This document shows positions 51,760 through 60,451 of a stretch of DNA of 64,000 nt, one piece after another. A model generated the notes under the pieces. The model was not told where the DNA came from. It saw nothing but the letters and a program-made list of their open reading frames with translations, and did not search any database. Position numbers and translations under genes: made by a program. The stretch's first letter is position 1, and each line of letters starts with the position of its first letter. Source of the stretch: Oscillospiraceae bacterium (GTDB taxonomy: Bacteria > Bacillota > Clostridia > Oscillospirales > CAG-272); contig SVSG01000006.1 of NCBI GenBank assembly GCA_015064415.1, forward strand, positions 1-64,000, read 5' to 3'.

Positions 51760-53090
51760 TACAAGTGATAAAGCCGTCTCATATTTTCATGACAGATCCT
51801 GCGCAGAAGCGCCGTCACGCGCTCTTGCGGCAGCTCCAGCTCTCCGTACTCCTCCCACTCGGCAAGCAGGTTGCACACCGTGCGGCAAAAAAGCTCACCG
51901 TCCAGAAGTGAGACGGACAGACGTTGATCCGAGAAAGCACCCACGATATGAGAAAGCGGTACGGCATTCGCCAAGGCCTGCAAGCGCTCGCGGTTCTCGG
52001 CAGGAGAGCTCACCACAATACCGAAGGAAAACTGCGGCTCTCCCTCCCCTTTCGCGGGATAGCGGGCCGCAATGGCGGCAAGCACGGGGGCCTGCCAAGG
52101 CGCGGAAAGATAAAATACAGCGCGCGCAAGGCCGTCGTACCCTTGCAGATAATCAAACAGCTCGCAAACCGCTTTCGGTAAGATTTTCTCGCCAACGGTA
52201 CGCTGTTTTTCGACATTTTGGAACGAAAATGCCCCCTCCTGCGGCAGCTCCAAGAGCATTTCGCGCCGCACGTACTCGCGTCCGAGAACTCGCCAGAGCT
52301 GCGCCGCGTACAAGGCGCGCTCCTCTTCGCAAAGCGCCTCACCTTGCATGGCTTTTTCAAAAATTTTGGTGGCGTGGTATTCGTCGGGGCGACAAAAACG
52401 CGTCGGGAGCACGTGGTGCACCGCCGTGTGACATCCATGCGCCTCAAAGCGATCCAGCGCGCGGGACAGCGCATCGACAAATGCGGCGAAGCTGACTTCC
52501 CCTTCGCAAAGCGCTTTGACGGCGGGCATAAAGCTCTCACTCTCCGGCTCAAAATAGACGTCGGGGCAAAATACGGGGTGCGCCTCCTTGACCGCGGCAA
52601 AATCCGCCAGATCGTCCGTCGGTGCGGCGGCGCAAAGCAACGCGCCGATGCGGCATTTTTCAAGCAACGTGCGATAAGTCATGCCTTCCTCCAAAAGAAG
52701 GCGCGCCGTCCTTTGCCAGATCTCCTCTGCGTGCGTGTCGCACACGGCGAGCTCACACCCGAAAAGCAAACGCAGCTCGGCATGGCACTGTAACTTGGCG
52801 TTGTTGCCCGTCATATCCTGTAGGACGGTGGCAAAAGCGGAGAACTTTTCAAAATCCGAGCCCGCGCCAAAAACAAAGGTCTCCTCCACCCCCGCATGGC
52901 GCAAAAGTGCACGGCGGCAAGGGTCAAAGAGCCAGAGCTCGGTCAAGCTTTCTATCCGCTTATTCTCTGCGCAGGCGCGGATAAAATCGCGCGAAACACG
53001 CGCCGAGCGCGGCATTTCGGCAACGCTTTGCCGATAAAACGAGGTCGCTCTGCTCCCCGAAAATAAAAACGATTGATCCAATAATGGCAT
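51759..53090 (-). CDS. Divergent uronate isomerase homologue lacking metal ligands
   Basis: A 443-residue protein aligning with UxaC, which isomerises glucuronate/galacturonate to fructuronate/tagaturonate. Shared landmarks: RIESLTELWL (45-54), SDFEKFSAFA, EIWQRTARLLLEEG, APTDDL (156-161) and VGAFSDQR...CNLLAEWEEYGELE near the end. The expected N-terminal HxH metal motif is absent (residues 26-35 read MPRSARVSRD), and the later LHIG metal site reads LELP (280-283); only the Asp of SDQR remains. It therefore looks catalytically altered or inactive. Start ATG at 53090 follows AGGAGG. No frameshift or stop interrupts it. Confidence 0.7.
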   Translation of the reverse strand: MPLLDQSFLFSGSRATSFYRQSVAEMPRSARVSRDFIRACAENKRIESLTELWLFDPCRRALLRHAGVEETFVFGAGSDFEKFSAFATVLQDMTGNNAKLQCHAELRLLFGCELAVCDTHAEEIWQRTARLLLEEGMTYRTLLEKCRIGALLCAAAPTDDLADFAAVKEAHPVFCPDVYFEPESESFMPAVKALCEGEVSFAAFVDALSRALDRFEAHGCHTAVHHVLPTRFCRPDEYHATKIFEKAMQGEALCEEERALYAAQLWRVLGREYVRREMLLELPQEGAFSFQNVEKQRTVGEKILPKAVCELFDYLQGYDGLARAVFYLSAPWQAPVLAAIAARYPAKGEGEPQFSFGIVVSSPAENRERLQALANAVPLSHIVGAFSDQRLSVSLLDGELFCRTVCNLLAEWEEYGELELPQERVTALLRRICHENMRRLYHL

Positions 53091-53111
53091 TTTTGCACCT
53101 CCTTTTTCTTT

Positions 53112-53140
53112 ATTGTAGCACAAAAGGCGCGACTTGGCAA
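53112..53140 (-). promoter_or_regulatory. Promoter of the uronate isomerase homologue
   Basis: TTGCCA (53135-53140) and TACAAT (53112-53117), 17-nt spacer. Confidence 0.72.
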
Positions 53141-53180
53141 GCGGTGCGCCCCTTTGGAGTTGTAAATATTTTGAAAGCAC

Positions 53181-53210
53181 TTTACAATACGGGGCAAAAT
53201 ATGATATAAT
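53181..53210 (+). promoter_or_regulatory. Promoter of the PHP-MutS-Lrp-aminotransferase operon
   Basis: TTTACA (53181-53186) and TATAAT (53205-53210), 18-nt spacer. Confidence 0.75.
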
Positions 53211-53240
53211 AACTTATATTTGTATTCCGAGGTGCCTTGT

Positions 53241-54068
53241 ATGTTCGCCGATCTTCATATGCACAGCTTTTATTCCTTTGACGGCAAGCTTGACGCTTCG
53301 CCCGACAATATCGCCGAGCGCGCCATTGCGGCAGGGCTTACCCACATCGCCGTGACCGACCATTGCGACATCGACTGCGAGTTGGCGGGGCTTTACCGCC
53401 CCTTGGACAAGGAGCGCGCCTTCGCCGCGCTCAGTGCCGCGAAGGAAAAGTACCGCGACAAGCTGAGCATTCTGGTCGGCATTGAGCTGGGACAAGCGCA
53501 CCATTGCCCGAAGGAGGCGCACGAGCTGCTTTCACGCTTCCCGTACGACATCGTGCTTGGCTCCGTGCACAATCTTCTGAACGAGCCCGATTTCGCCTTC
53601 TTCGACTTTTCCGAGATTGACGACGATGCCGCGCACGCCTACTTTGACCGCGTGATCGCGGAGGAGATGCAGCTTTGCGATTTCGAGGGCATCCACGTGC
53701 TGACGCACCTGACCTATATGGATCGCTACATGCACCGCGCAGGCAAGGCACTGGACATCACACCGCACCGCGACGCGCTTTGCCGACTTTTGGAAAAGAT
53801 CGTCCAAAAAAATCTCACGCTGGAGCTGAACACCTCCTGCCTTGACGAAGGTCTTGGCATGCCGACACCGGAGATCCTGCGCCTTTACCGCGCACTCGGC
53901 GGCACGCGCGTGTGCCTTGGCTCCGACGCGCACTTCCCCGACCGCATCGCACAGCACTTTGACAAGGGCGCCGCCATTTTACTTGATTGCGGCTTTACCG
54001 AGCTCACGATTCCCACAAAGAACGAAATCCTCACCTATCCCATTCCAAGGAGACATGAAAATGGCTGA
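53241..54068 (+). CDS. PHP-domain histidinol-phosphatase-like protein
   Basis: Metal-dependent phosphoesterase of 275 residues. PHP metal ligands are visible: DLHMHSFYS (HxH), TDHCD, IELGQ (Glu), SVHN, HLTYMDR and the terminal GSDAH. The layout fits the HisJ/HisK histidinol-phosphatase branch, but no other his gene is nearby, so another sugar- or nucleotide-phosphate substrate is possible. Start ATG at 53241. It leads a four-gene operon and overlaps the MutS-like gene by 8 nt. Confidence 0.85.
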   Translation: MFADLHMHSFYSFDGKLDASPDNIAERAIAAGLTHIAVTDHCDIDCELAGLYRPLDKERAFAALSAAKEKYRDKLSILVGIELGQAHHCPKEAHELLSRFPYDIVLGSVHNLLNEPDFAFFDFSEIDDDAAHAYFDRVIAEEMQLCDFEGIHVLTHLTYMDRYMHRAGKALDITPHRDALCRLLEKIVQKNLTLELNTSCLDEGLGMPTPEILRLYRALGGTRVCLGSDAHFPDRIAQHFDKGAAILLDCGFTELTIPTKNEILTYPIPRRHENG

Positions 54069-55686
54069 ATTTGATTTCAATAATTTTAGCTTGCTTTACC
54101 CCGATGCCGAAAGCATCGCGGCACACCACGCGGGCAAAAACGTCCCGCTCATCGACGATTTTACGTTGCAGGAGCTGGGCCTTCCCGAGGTGCTCCCCCT
54201 CAAGAACTCCCGCCTTTCCTCCTTCGTCACGGCAGATCCCGCCGTGATCCGTTACCGTCAGGAGGTCTTTTCGGATATGCTCTCGCACGAGGAGATCGGA
54301 AAAACGCTTTCCAAGCTGGTGCCCGTCCTTTTTGACATCATGGAGCTGCGCCGTCTGGAAAACGACAACGGCGACACCTCTGACTATCTGTCCAGCATGA
54401 CGGAGATCGAGCTGTATATCTCCAGCATCGACGTGCTTTACAACGGGCTTTGCAACCCCAAGGAGCCCTATGCCGGCGCTGCCTTCCGCGCGCTTTGCGA
54501 ATACGTCAAGAATCTGGTGGAAAGCGACTATTACGCCGAGCTCAACGAGCGCCTTGCAGAGCTGACCACTCGCGTGCGCGAGATCAAAAGCGTCACCATC
54601 GGCGTCAATCTGGACGCCCAGCTCCGCCCGCGTGAGGCAGGCGTGCTTTCCGTCAACCCCGAAAGCTTCCGTCCCGGTGACACGCTGCACAAGATCCTGC
54701 GCCTGAATTTCAAGGAGGATCAGTACACCTGCATCGCGGATCTGGTCCCCTTCGGCAAAAAGCAGTCGGAAAACCAAAAGACCGCCCTGTCGCTCGCTTT
54801 CAATTCCGCCATCAACGAGGTGTACCGCCAGTCGCTTCGCTCCTGGAAGAAGATCGTGCAGACCTACGTGCTGGAAAACACGGATTTCCTGCTCAATTTG
54901 CTGCCCGAATTTGAATTTTTGCTCAAATCCACCAATCTGATGCGCGCATTGCAGATCAAGGGCAACCGCCTTTGCATACCGCAAGTCAAGCCCGCCGCTG
55001 AGCGCGCTTTTGTGGCGACCGCGCTGTATAATCCCGCCGTCGCACTGAAGGTGGAGGATCCCATTGTCACCAACAACGTCATTTTCGACGACAAGGCGGG
55101 CATTTACGTGCTGACCGGCCCCAACCGCGGCGGCAAATCCGTCATCACCTGTGCCGTGGGCCTGGCGCAGGCCATGACCCAGCTTGGGCTTTTCGTTCCC
55201 GCCGAGCATGCCGTGATCAGCCCCGCCGATGCCATCTTTACCCACTTCCCCACCGGCGCGGACGATACCATCGATAAGGGCCGCCTTGGTGAGGAATGCG
55301 CGCGCCTGAGCGAGATCTTTGCCTCGATCAGCGCGGAAAGTCTGGTACTGCTGGACGAGTCGCTTTCCTCCACGGGCTCCTTTGAGGCCTCTTACATCGC
55401 CGCCGAGGTGCTGGCGGGACTTTCCCGCGTGGGATGCCGCTGCATCTTCTCCACCCACCTGCACGAGCTTGCCGCCGAGATCGACAACATCAACGCGCGC
55501 ACCGCGCCCGTGGGCGGCGTGCCGATCGACACGCTGGTGGCGGGCATCGAGGAGGAGGGCAAGCGCTCCTTCCTGATCCTGCGCGCCAAGCCCGACGGCA
55601 AAAGCTATGCACGCGACATTGCCGATAAATACGGTCTGACCTACGACAACATCGTCAAGACCATTACCAAAGTACAAGGAGAATGA
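54061..55686 (+). CDS. MutS-family ATPase lacking mismatch-recognition domains
   Basis: A 541-residue protein made of a helical clamp/lever region and a C-terminal MutS-type ATPase: Walker A GPNRGGKSV, Walker B LVLLDESLSSTG and the THLHEL switch. The N-terminal mismatch-binding domain of MutS1 and the Smr nuclease of MutS2 are both missing, so it belongs to a shorter, uncharacterised MutS-like class. The ATG at 54061 has AAGGAG at a normal 8-nt distance; the ATG two codons earlier is too close. It sits between a PHP phosphatase and an Lrp-type regulator. Function unknown. Confidence 0.8.
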   Translation: MAEFDFNNFSLLYPDAESIAAHHAGKNVPLIDDFTLQELGLPEVLPLKNSRLSSFVTADPAVIRYRQEVFSDMLSHEEIGKTLSKLVPVLFDIMELRRLENDNGDTSDYLSSMTEIELYISSIDVLYNGLCNPKEPYAGAAFRALCEYVKNLVESDYYAELNERLAELTTRVREIKSVTIGVNLDAQLRPREAGVLSVNPESFRPGDTLHKILRLNFKEDQYTCIADLVPFGKKQSENQKTALSLAFNSAINEVYRQSLRSWKKIVQTYVLENTDFLLNLLPEFEFLLKSTNLMRALQIKGNRLCIPQVKPAAERAFVATALYNPAVALKVEDPIVTNNVIFDDKAGIYVLTGPNRGGKSVITCAVGLAQAMTQLGLFVPAEHAVISPADAIFTHFPTGADDTIDKGRLGEECARLSEIFASISAESLVLLDESLSSTGSFEASYIAAEVLAGLSRVGCRCIFSTHLHELAAEIDNINARTAPVGGVPIDTLVAGIEEEGKRSFLILRAKPDGKSYARDIADKYGLTYDNIVKTITKVQGE

Positions 55687-55689
55687 TTT

Positions 55690-56166
55690 ATGGAAAATAT
55701 TCTGAAGATACTGGAGGATCACGCCAACCTCACCCACGAGCAGCTTGCCGTCATGTGCGGCAAGGAGGTGCGCGAGCTCAAGCAATATATCGCGCAAAAG
55801 GAAAGCGAGGGCGTCATCCTCGGCTATAAGACCATGATCGACTGGGATAAGACCGAGCGTGAGTACGTTTCCGCCCTCATCGAGGTCAAGATCACCCCGC
55901 AGCGCGACCGCGGCTTTGACCGCGTGGCCGAGCACATCTATAACTACCCCGAGGTGCAGAGCTTGTACCTGATGTCCGGCTCCTACGATCTTTGCCTCCT
56001 GATCGAGGGCAGAACCATGAAGGAGGTCGCCTACTTCGTGGCGCAGAAGCTGGCCCCCATCGAGGACGTGATCTCCACAGCCACCCACTTCGTGTTGCGC
56101 AAGTACAAGGACAAGGGTGTCATCTACGGTACGGCGGAAGTGGACGAGAGAGGTAATTGCAACTGA
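55690..56166 (+). CDS. Lrp/AsnC-family transcriptional regulator
   Basis: Amino-acid-responsive DNA-binding protein of 158 residues. An N-terminal helix-turn-helix (LTHEQLAVMCGKEVRELKQY) precedes the RAM/AsnC domain (YVSALIEVKI...VQSLYLMSGSYDLCLLIEG). It lies 3 nt after the MutS-like gene and overlaps the start of the aminotransferase gene (TGATG), the common Firmicutes pairing of an Lrp regulator with a PatA-type aminotransferase, which it probably controls. Confidence 0.93.
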   Translation: MENILKILEDHANLTHEQLAVMCGKEVRELKQYIAQKESEGVILGYKTMIDWDKTEREYVSALIEVKITPQRDRGFDRVAEHIYNYPEVQSLYLMSGSYDLCLLIEGRTMKEVAYFVAQKLAPIEDVISTATHFVLRKYKDKGVIYGTAEVDERGNCN

Positions 56167-57341
56167 TGATCGATTATAGCTCTGTTCTTTCCAAAACCGT
56201 TGTGAGCTTAAAAAAGTCAGGCATCCGCAAATTTTTTGATCTTTTGAATGACGAGAGCATGAAGGACGTGGTGGGGCTTACCGTCGGTCAGCCCGACTTC
56301 GTCACGCCCTGGCACATCCGCGAGGCGGGTATTGAAAGTCTGCAAAAGGGAAAGACCTACTATTCCCCAAACGCCGGCTTCCCCGAGCTGCAACAGGAGC
56401 TCTCCTACTATCTGAAGCGCCGCTTTGATCTTTCTTACACCCCCAAGCAAACGCTTGTGACTGTGGGCGGGAGCGAGGCCATCGACCTTTGCCTGCGCGC
56501 GATCGTCGAGCCGGGGGACGAGGTCATCATCCCCACGCCCTGCTTTGTTTGCTACGAGCCGATCGTGCGGATGCTGGGCGGCGTTCCCGTCACGGTGGAG
56601 ACCAGATTTGAAGAAAAATTCAAGCTCACCCCTGCGGCACTGCGCGCCGCTATCACAGAAAAAACGAAAATGCTGGTGCTGGCTTATCCCAACAACCCGA
56701 CGGGTGCCATTCTGACCCGTGAGGATCTGGAGGAGATCGCCGCCGTGCTGCGCGACACCAACATCGTGATACTTTCCGACGAAATTTACGCCGAGCTGAC
56801 CTACGGCGCGCGGCACGTTTCCATTACCTCGATCGAGGGGATGTGGGAGCGCACCGTCCTCACCGGTGGCTTTGCCAAGGCCTATGCCATGACGGGCTGG
56901 CGCCTTGGATTTCTTGCGGCACCGGATCCGCTGCTTGCGCAAATGCTGAAAATTCACCAGTACGCCGTAATGTGCGCCCCGACCACAAGCCAGCTGGCCG
57001 CCATCGAGGCGTTGCGCAACGGCGACGAGGACATTGCCATGATGCGCGAGGAATATGACCGTCGCCGCCGCTATATTTACGACGGCCTCAAGAAGATCGG
57101 CATCGACTCCTTTTTGCCCGAGGGCGCGTTTTATATCTTCCCCGATCTGCGCAAGTTCGGGCTTTCCAGCGAGGAGTTCTGCAACCGCCTTTTGTACGAG
57201 TACCGCTGTGCCATCATCCCCGGCACCGCCTTTGGCGAGGACGGCGAGGGCTTTGCCCGCATTTCCTACGCCTATTCCGTGAAGCATATCACCAAGGCCT
57301 TAGAGCGCATCGAGGCGTTTGTAAGCACGCTTAAAAAATAA
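56166..57341 (+). CDS. PLP-dependent class I/II aminotransferase
   Basis: Fold-type I aminotransferase of 391 residues, probably acting on aromatic or other neutral amino acids. Landmarks: GLTVGQPDFVTP, YSPNAGFPELQQ, AYPNNPTGA, SDEIYAELTY and the PLP-binding Lys in GGFAKAYAMTGWRLGF. I chose the ATG at 56166, which overlaps the regulator stop; an in-frame TTG at 56157 is also possible. Last gene of the operon, ended by a bidirectional terminator. Confidence 0.93.
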   Translation: MIDYSSVLSKTVVSLKKSGIRKFFDLLNDESMKDVVGLTVGQPDFVTPWHIREAGIESLQKGKTYYSPNAGFPELQQELSYYLKRRFDLSYTPKQTLVTVGGSEAIDLCLRAIVEPGDEVIIPTPCFVCYEPIVRMLGGVPVTVETRFEEKFKLTPAALRAAITEKTKMLVLAYPNNPTGAILTREDLEEIAAVLRDTNIVILSDEIYAELTYGARHVSITSIEGMWERTVLTGGFAKAYAMTGWRLGFLAAPDPLLAQMLKIHQYAVMCAPTTSQLAAIEALRNGDEDIAMMREEYDRRRRYIYDGLKKIGIDSFLPEGAFYIFPDLRKFGLSSEEFCNRLLYEYRCAIIPGTAFGEDGEGFARISYAYSVKHITKALERIEAFVSTLKK

Positions 57342-57383
57342 CAAAAACACCGCAAAACTCATACCGTTTTGCGGTGTTTTTGT
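57341..57383. terminator. Bidirectional terminator with the recurring loop
   Basis: 18-bp stem starting ACAAAAACACCGC, whose loop reads GGTATGAG on the minus strand, the same as the terminator at 20908-20946. T-runs on both strands; it separates the aminotransferase gene and gpr. Confidence 0.88.
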
Positions 57384-57386
57384 TTT

Positions 57387-58262
57387 TTACCCCTCCACGC
57401 GGAAGGCCTTTTCCAGCGTTTGCGCAAGGAAAATACCGCCCTTGGAAATGATGAGGTCGATCTCCTTCGGGGCGACCAGCAGCCCCTCCTGCCCGCCCGC
57501 TTGTACGGAGATCTCGCGCCCGATCTCGGCATATCCCGCCTGCGCCAGCGTATCCGACACAAGCGTACTGCCGCGAATGACGGTGGGGATCCCCATTGCC
57601 ATCACGGGCACGCCGATGCTCTCTCTTGTCAGCGCGCGGCGCGCGTTTCCCACGCCCGCACCCGGTTGGATGCCCGTGTCGGAGATCTGCACCGTCGAAG
57701 CCAAGCGCGCGGGAGAGCGCGCGCAAAGGGCATCCACCGCGACCACAAGATCCACCCCCGTTTCCTGCACCAGGGCGCGGACAAGCTCGGCGGCGTCCAC
57801 CCCCGTTTGCCCCGTGACGCCGGGTGTGACGGCGGCGATTTCGCAAAGCTCGGTGAGGAACAGTGCCTCCCCCTTTTGTCGCAAATGGCGGGTAACGCAT
57901 AGCCGTTTTACCGTCTCCGGGCCCAGTGCGTCCGCCGTCATATCCGCGTTTCCAAGCCCCACCACAAGCAAGGAAAAATCCGGGCAGATGCGCTTCCCGC
58001 ACATTTTTTGCGCCAGCTCCCGCACCTCTACCGCAAGGGCACAGCGCACGTGCTCCGCCCCTTGCGCGTCCAGCTCGCAAATGCTGCCGCACTCCACCGT
58101 CACGTATTTGCCCTGTGGCTTTCCGAAGCGGGCGGCCGCCTCGACACTGCCGATCCGCACCCGCGTGATGTCGCACCCGCCCGCCTCGGCACGTTGCACC
58201 CGCACTCCCTCTCCCTCGCCAATTCCGCATTCCGTGGCAAGGTCACTGCATGCAAAATCCAC
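57387..58262 (-). CDS. gpr: Germination (spore) protease GPR
   Basis: Aspartic-type endopeptidase that degrades small acid-soluble spore proteins during germination, 291 residues. Signature blocks: VVGLGNADMTADALGP, VVAVDALCARS, TVQISDTGIQPGAGVGNARR and MAMGIPTVI. It shows that the organism, or its recent ancestor, forms endospores. I prefer the GTG at 58262 because GGGAGG lies 6 nt upstream; an ATG 7 codons earlier has no ribosome-binding site. No other sporulation gene is adjacent. Confidence 0.93.
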   Translation of the reverse strand: MDFACSDLATECGIGEGEGVRVQRAEAGGCDITRVRIGSVEAAARFGKPQGKYVTVECGSICELDAQGAEHVRCALAVEVRELAQKMCGKRICPDFSLLVVGLGNADMTADALGPETVKRLCVTRHLRQKGEALFLTELCEIAAVTPGVTGQTGVDAAELVRALVQETGVDLVVAVDALCARSPARLASTVQISDTGIQPGAGVGNARRALTRESIGVPVMAMGIPTVIRGSTLVSDTLAQAGYAEIGREISVQAGGQEGLLVAPKEIDLIISKGGIFLAQTLEKAFRVEG

Positions 58263-58293
58263 TTTCGTCCTCCCGTCCTTCATATTCTGTTCT

Positions 58294-58323
58294 TATTATG
58301 TTTTCATTAACTTTTTTCTATGT
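58294..58323 (-). promoter_or_regulatory. Possible forespore (sigma-G type) promoter of gpr
   Basis: The gpr upstream region has no good vegetative promoter. It has CATAATA (58294-58300), matching the CATnnTA -10 of sigma F/G, and ACATAG (58318-58323) 17 nt upstream, a partial match to the -35. Forespore control is what is known for gpr in Bacillus; the site itself is a weak prediction. Confidence 0.4.
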
Positions 58324-58394
58324 ATAATCTATCCAATTTTTGCGACAATTATTGTGCAAGTGTCCAAACCTTCAAATAATATTTTGCTTTTCGC

Positions 58395-58423
58395 TTGAAT
58401 TTGCGGCGCGGGCATGTTATAAT
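58395..58423 (+). promoter_or_regulatory. Promoter of the solute-binding lipoprotein gene
   Basis: TTGAAT (58395-58400) and TATAAT (58418-58423), 17-nt spacer. Confidence 0.75.
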
Positions 58424-58490
58424 ATAATACGTTATTATGGCAATATAGTATTTTGTGCCGTGTTGCCGACTGCCAAGGAGGAATTCCAAA

Positions 58491-60332
58491 ATGATGAAAA
58501 GAGCCATCGCACTTTTGCTCTGCCTGATCACACTGTTGCTGTGCGTCACCGCTTGCTCAAAGGACGAGCAGGATAAGGGCGCCTACATCCGTATGTTCCT
58601 GACCGAGCCGATCTATGATTTCGATCCCCTGCAGGCCTTTGACAACGCCGATGATCTGCAGATCGTCAGTCTCCTGTTCGCCGGCTTGTTCTACGCCGAT
58701 GCGAACGGTGAGCCCCAACCCGATCTTGTCGAGGAGTATGAGTACGTGATCGACGAAGAGGAGGAGCGTTACTACCTCACCCTTCATCTCAAGACCACCA
58801 ACTGGTCTGACGGCGTGCAGCTTTCCGCCACTCACGTGCAGTACGCCTTCCGCCGTCTGTTCTATGCAGACGTTTCTCACCCCGCCACCGCCCTGCTTTA
58901 CGATATCAAGAATGCACGCGCCATCGTTTCCGGCGATGCCTCCGTTGACCATCTGCAGGTTACCGTGGTCGATTCCACCGAGGTGGAGATCGAATTTGAA
59001 AAGGACATCGACGTGGACGCCTTCTTGAAGGTGCTTTGCTCCCCCGCCCTGTTCCCGATGCGTGACGACATCGTGGAGTTCAACGCCGACTGGGCAAAGA
59101 AGACCACCACCATGGTCTGCAGCGGTCCCTTCATGGTGCGCCGTATGGACTATGACGTGAAGGACGGCTTCATTTTGGAGCGTAACAGCTACTATTACCG
59201 CGACCGTCAGGAGGACGAGATCGACAAGTACGTCACCCCCTTCCGTCTGATCGCAGACTTCACCACCCCCGTTGAGGAGCAGCTGGCACACTTCGACACC
59301 GGTGCCGTGGGCTCGCTGTACTACCTGGGCAACATCCCCATGGCAGCCCGCACCACCGACGCCTTCAACACCCTGTTGCAGAAGGGCGAGCTGACCGATG
59401 CCCCCGCCACACATATGTACTACCTCAATCAGAAGGCCGTGATCGGCGACAAGGCGCTGTTCGCAGATGCCAAGGTCCGCAAGGCACTTTCCCTTGTGCT
59501 TGACCGTGACGCCATTGCAAAGGCGATCGTGTTCGCCAAGGCCGCTGACGGTTTTGTTCCCCCCTCCATTCTGAACCAGGCCAATGACAGCGAGACCTTC
59601 CGTGAGGTCGCTGAGCAGTCTATTGCTACCTCCCCCAACAAGCAGGCCGCGCTGGATCTGCTGCAGGAGGCAGGCATCGTTGCTTCCGACTACTCCTTCG
59701 CCATCACCGTTGCGGCATATGATTCCGCACATCTTGCCACGGCAGAGCTGGTCAAGGCCGCATGGATCTCCCTTGGATTCAACGTCACGCTGAGAGAGCT
59801 TGGCGTCGAGCCCGTTTACATCGAGAACGCTGAGGATCCCAGCAAGCGCGAGGATGCCGGCTACGTCAAGGATCTGTACAAGGAGGCACTTGACAACGGT
59901 GATTTTGAGGTGATCGCACTTGATTACGTTGCCACCGGCGTGGATGCCTTCAGCTATCTTGCCCCCTTCGCAACCGCCTTCTCCGGCAACGCGATGGATA
60001 TGGACTCCACCACCAACCCCGGTTATAAGCTGAACGGCCATATCACCGGCTACAAGAACAGAGATTACAACGCAAAGATCGGCGCCGCCTTCGACCAGGT
60101 CGATCACGAAATGCGTCCCGTATTCCTGCACGCCGCTGAGGCCATCCTGCTGGAGGATATGCCCGCCATTCCCGTGTTCTACAACCAGAACTTCGCGCTC
60201 GCATCCGACGAGCTGAGCGGTATCGAGGCAAGCTTCTTCTGCAATGCCGTGTTTATCGAGGCATCGCTTGACAACTACTGGGAGATCGCCCTTGCCGAGT
60301 TTGTTGAGAAAAAGGAAAACGCCGCCGGCTGA
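58491..60332 (+). CDS. ABC transporter substrate-binding lipoprotein (family 5)
   Basis: Extracytoplasmic solute receptor of 613 residues, SBP_bac_5 (OppA/DppA-like) type. Signal peptide with lipobox VTAC (Cys22); then the family pattern DPLQAFDNADDLQIVSLLFAGLF, WSDGVQLSATHVQYAFRRL and late VFYNQNFAL. Peptides, nickel or oligosaccharides are possible ligands. No permease or ATPase genes adjoin it, so it works with components encoded elsewhere or is an orphan receptor. Start ATG at 58491 with AAGGAGG upstream. Confidence 0.87.
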   Translation: MMKRAIALLLCLITLLLCVTACSKDEQDKGAYIRMFLTEPIYDFDPLQAFDNADDLQIVSLLFAGLFYADANGEPQPDLVEEYEYVIDEEEERYYLTLHLKTTNWSDGVQLSATHVQYAFRRLFYADVSHPATALLYDIKNARAIVSGDASVDHLQVTVVDSTEVEIEFEKDIDVDAFLKVLCSPALFPMRDDIVEFNADWAKKTTTMVCSGPFMVRRMDYDVKDGFILERNSYYYRDRQEDEIDKYVTPFRLIADFTTPVEEQLAHFDTGAVGSLYYLGNIPMAARTTDAFNTLLQKGELTDAPATHMYYLNQKAVIGDKALFADAKVRKALSLVLDRDAIAKAIVFAKAADGFVPPSILNQANDSETFREVAEQSIATSPNKQAALDLLQEAGIVASDYSFAITVAAYDSAHLATAELVKAAWISLGFNVTLRELGVEPVYIENAEDPSKREDAGYVKDLYKEALDNGDFEVIALDYVATGVDAFSYLAPFATAFSGNAMDMDSTTNPGYKLNGHITGYKNRDYNAKIGAAFDQVDHEMRPVFLHAAEAILLEDMPAIPVFYNQNFALASDELSGIEASFFCNAVFIEASLDNYWEIALAEFVEKKENAAG

Positions 60333-60339
60333 TTCCTCA

Positions 60340-60371
60340 AAAAGCACCCACATTTGTGGGTGCTTTTTTTA
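60340..60371 (+). terminator. Terminator of the solute-binding gene
   Basis: 14-bp stem AAAAAGCACCCACA with its complement, 3-nt loop, run of seven T. Confidence 0.9.
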
Positions 60372-60390
60372 TTTTCCGCGCAAAAGGCAT

Positions 60391-60419
60391 AGACAAACCG
60401 CGCAAAATATGGTATACTA
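60391..60419 (+). promoter_or_regulatory. Promoter of the MBL-gltX-glnS operon
   Basis: TAGACA (60391-60396) and TATACT (60414-60419), 17-nt spacer. Confidence 0.65.
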
Positions 60420-60451
60420 ATATATTATAGGTAAGAAAGCGAGGGTCGCCT

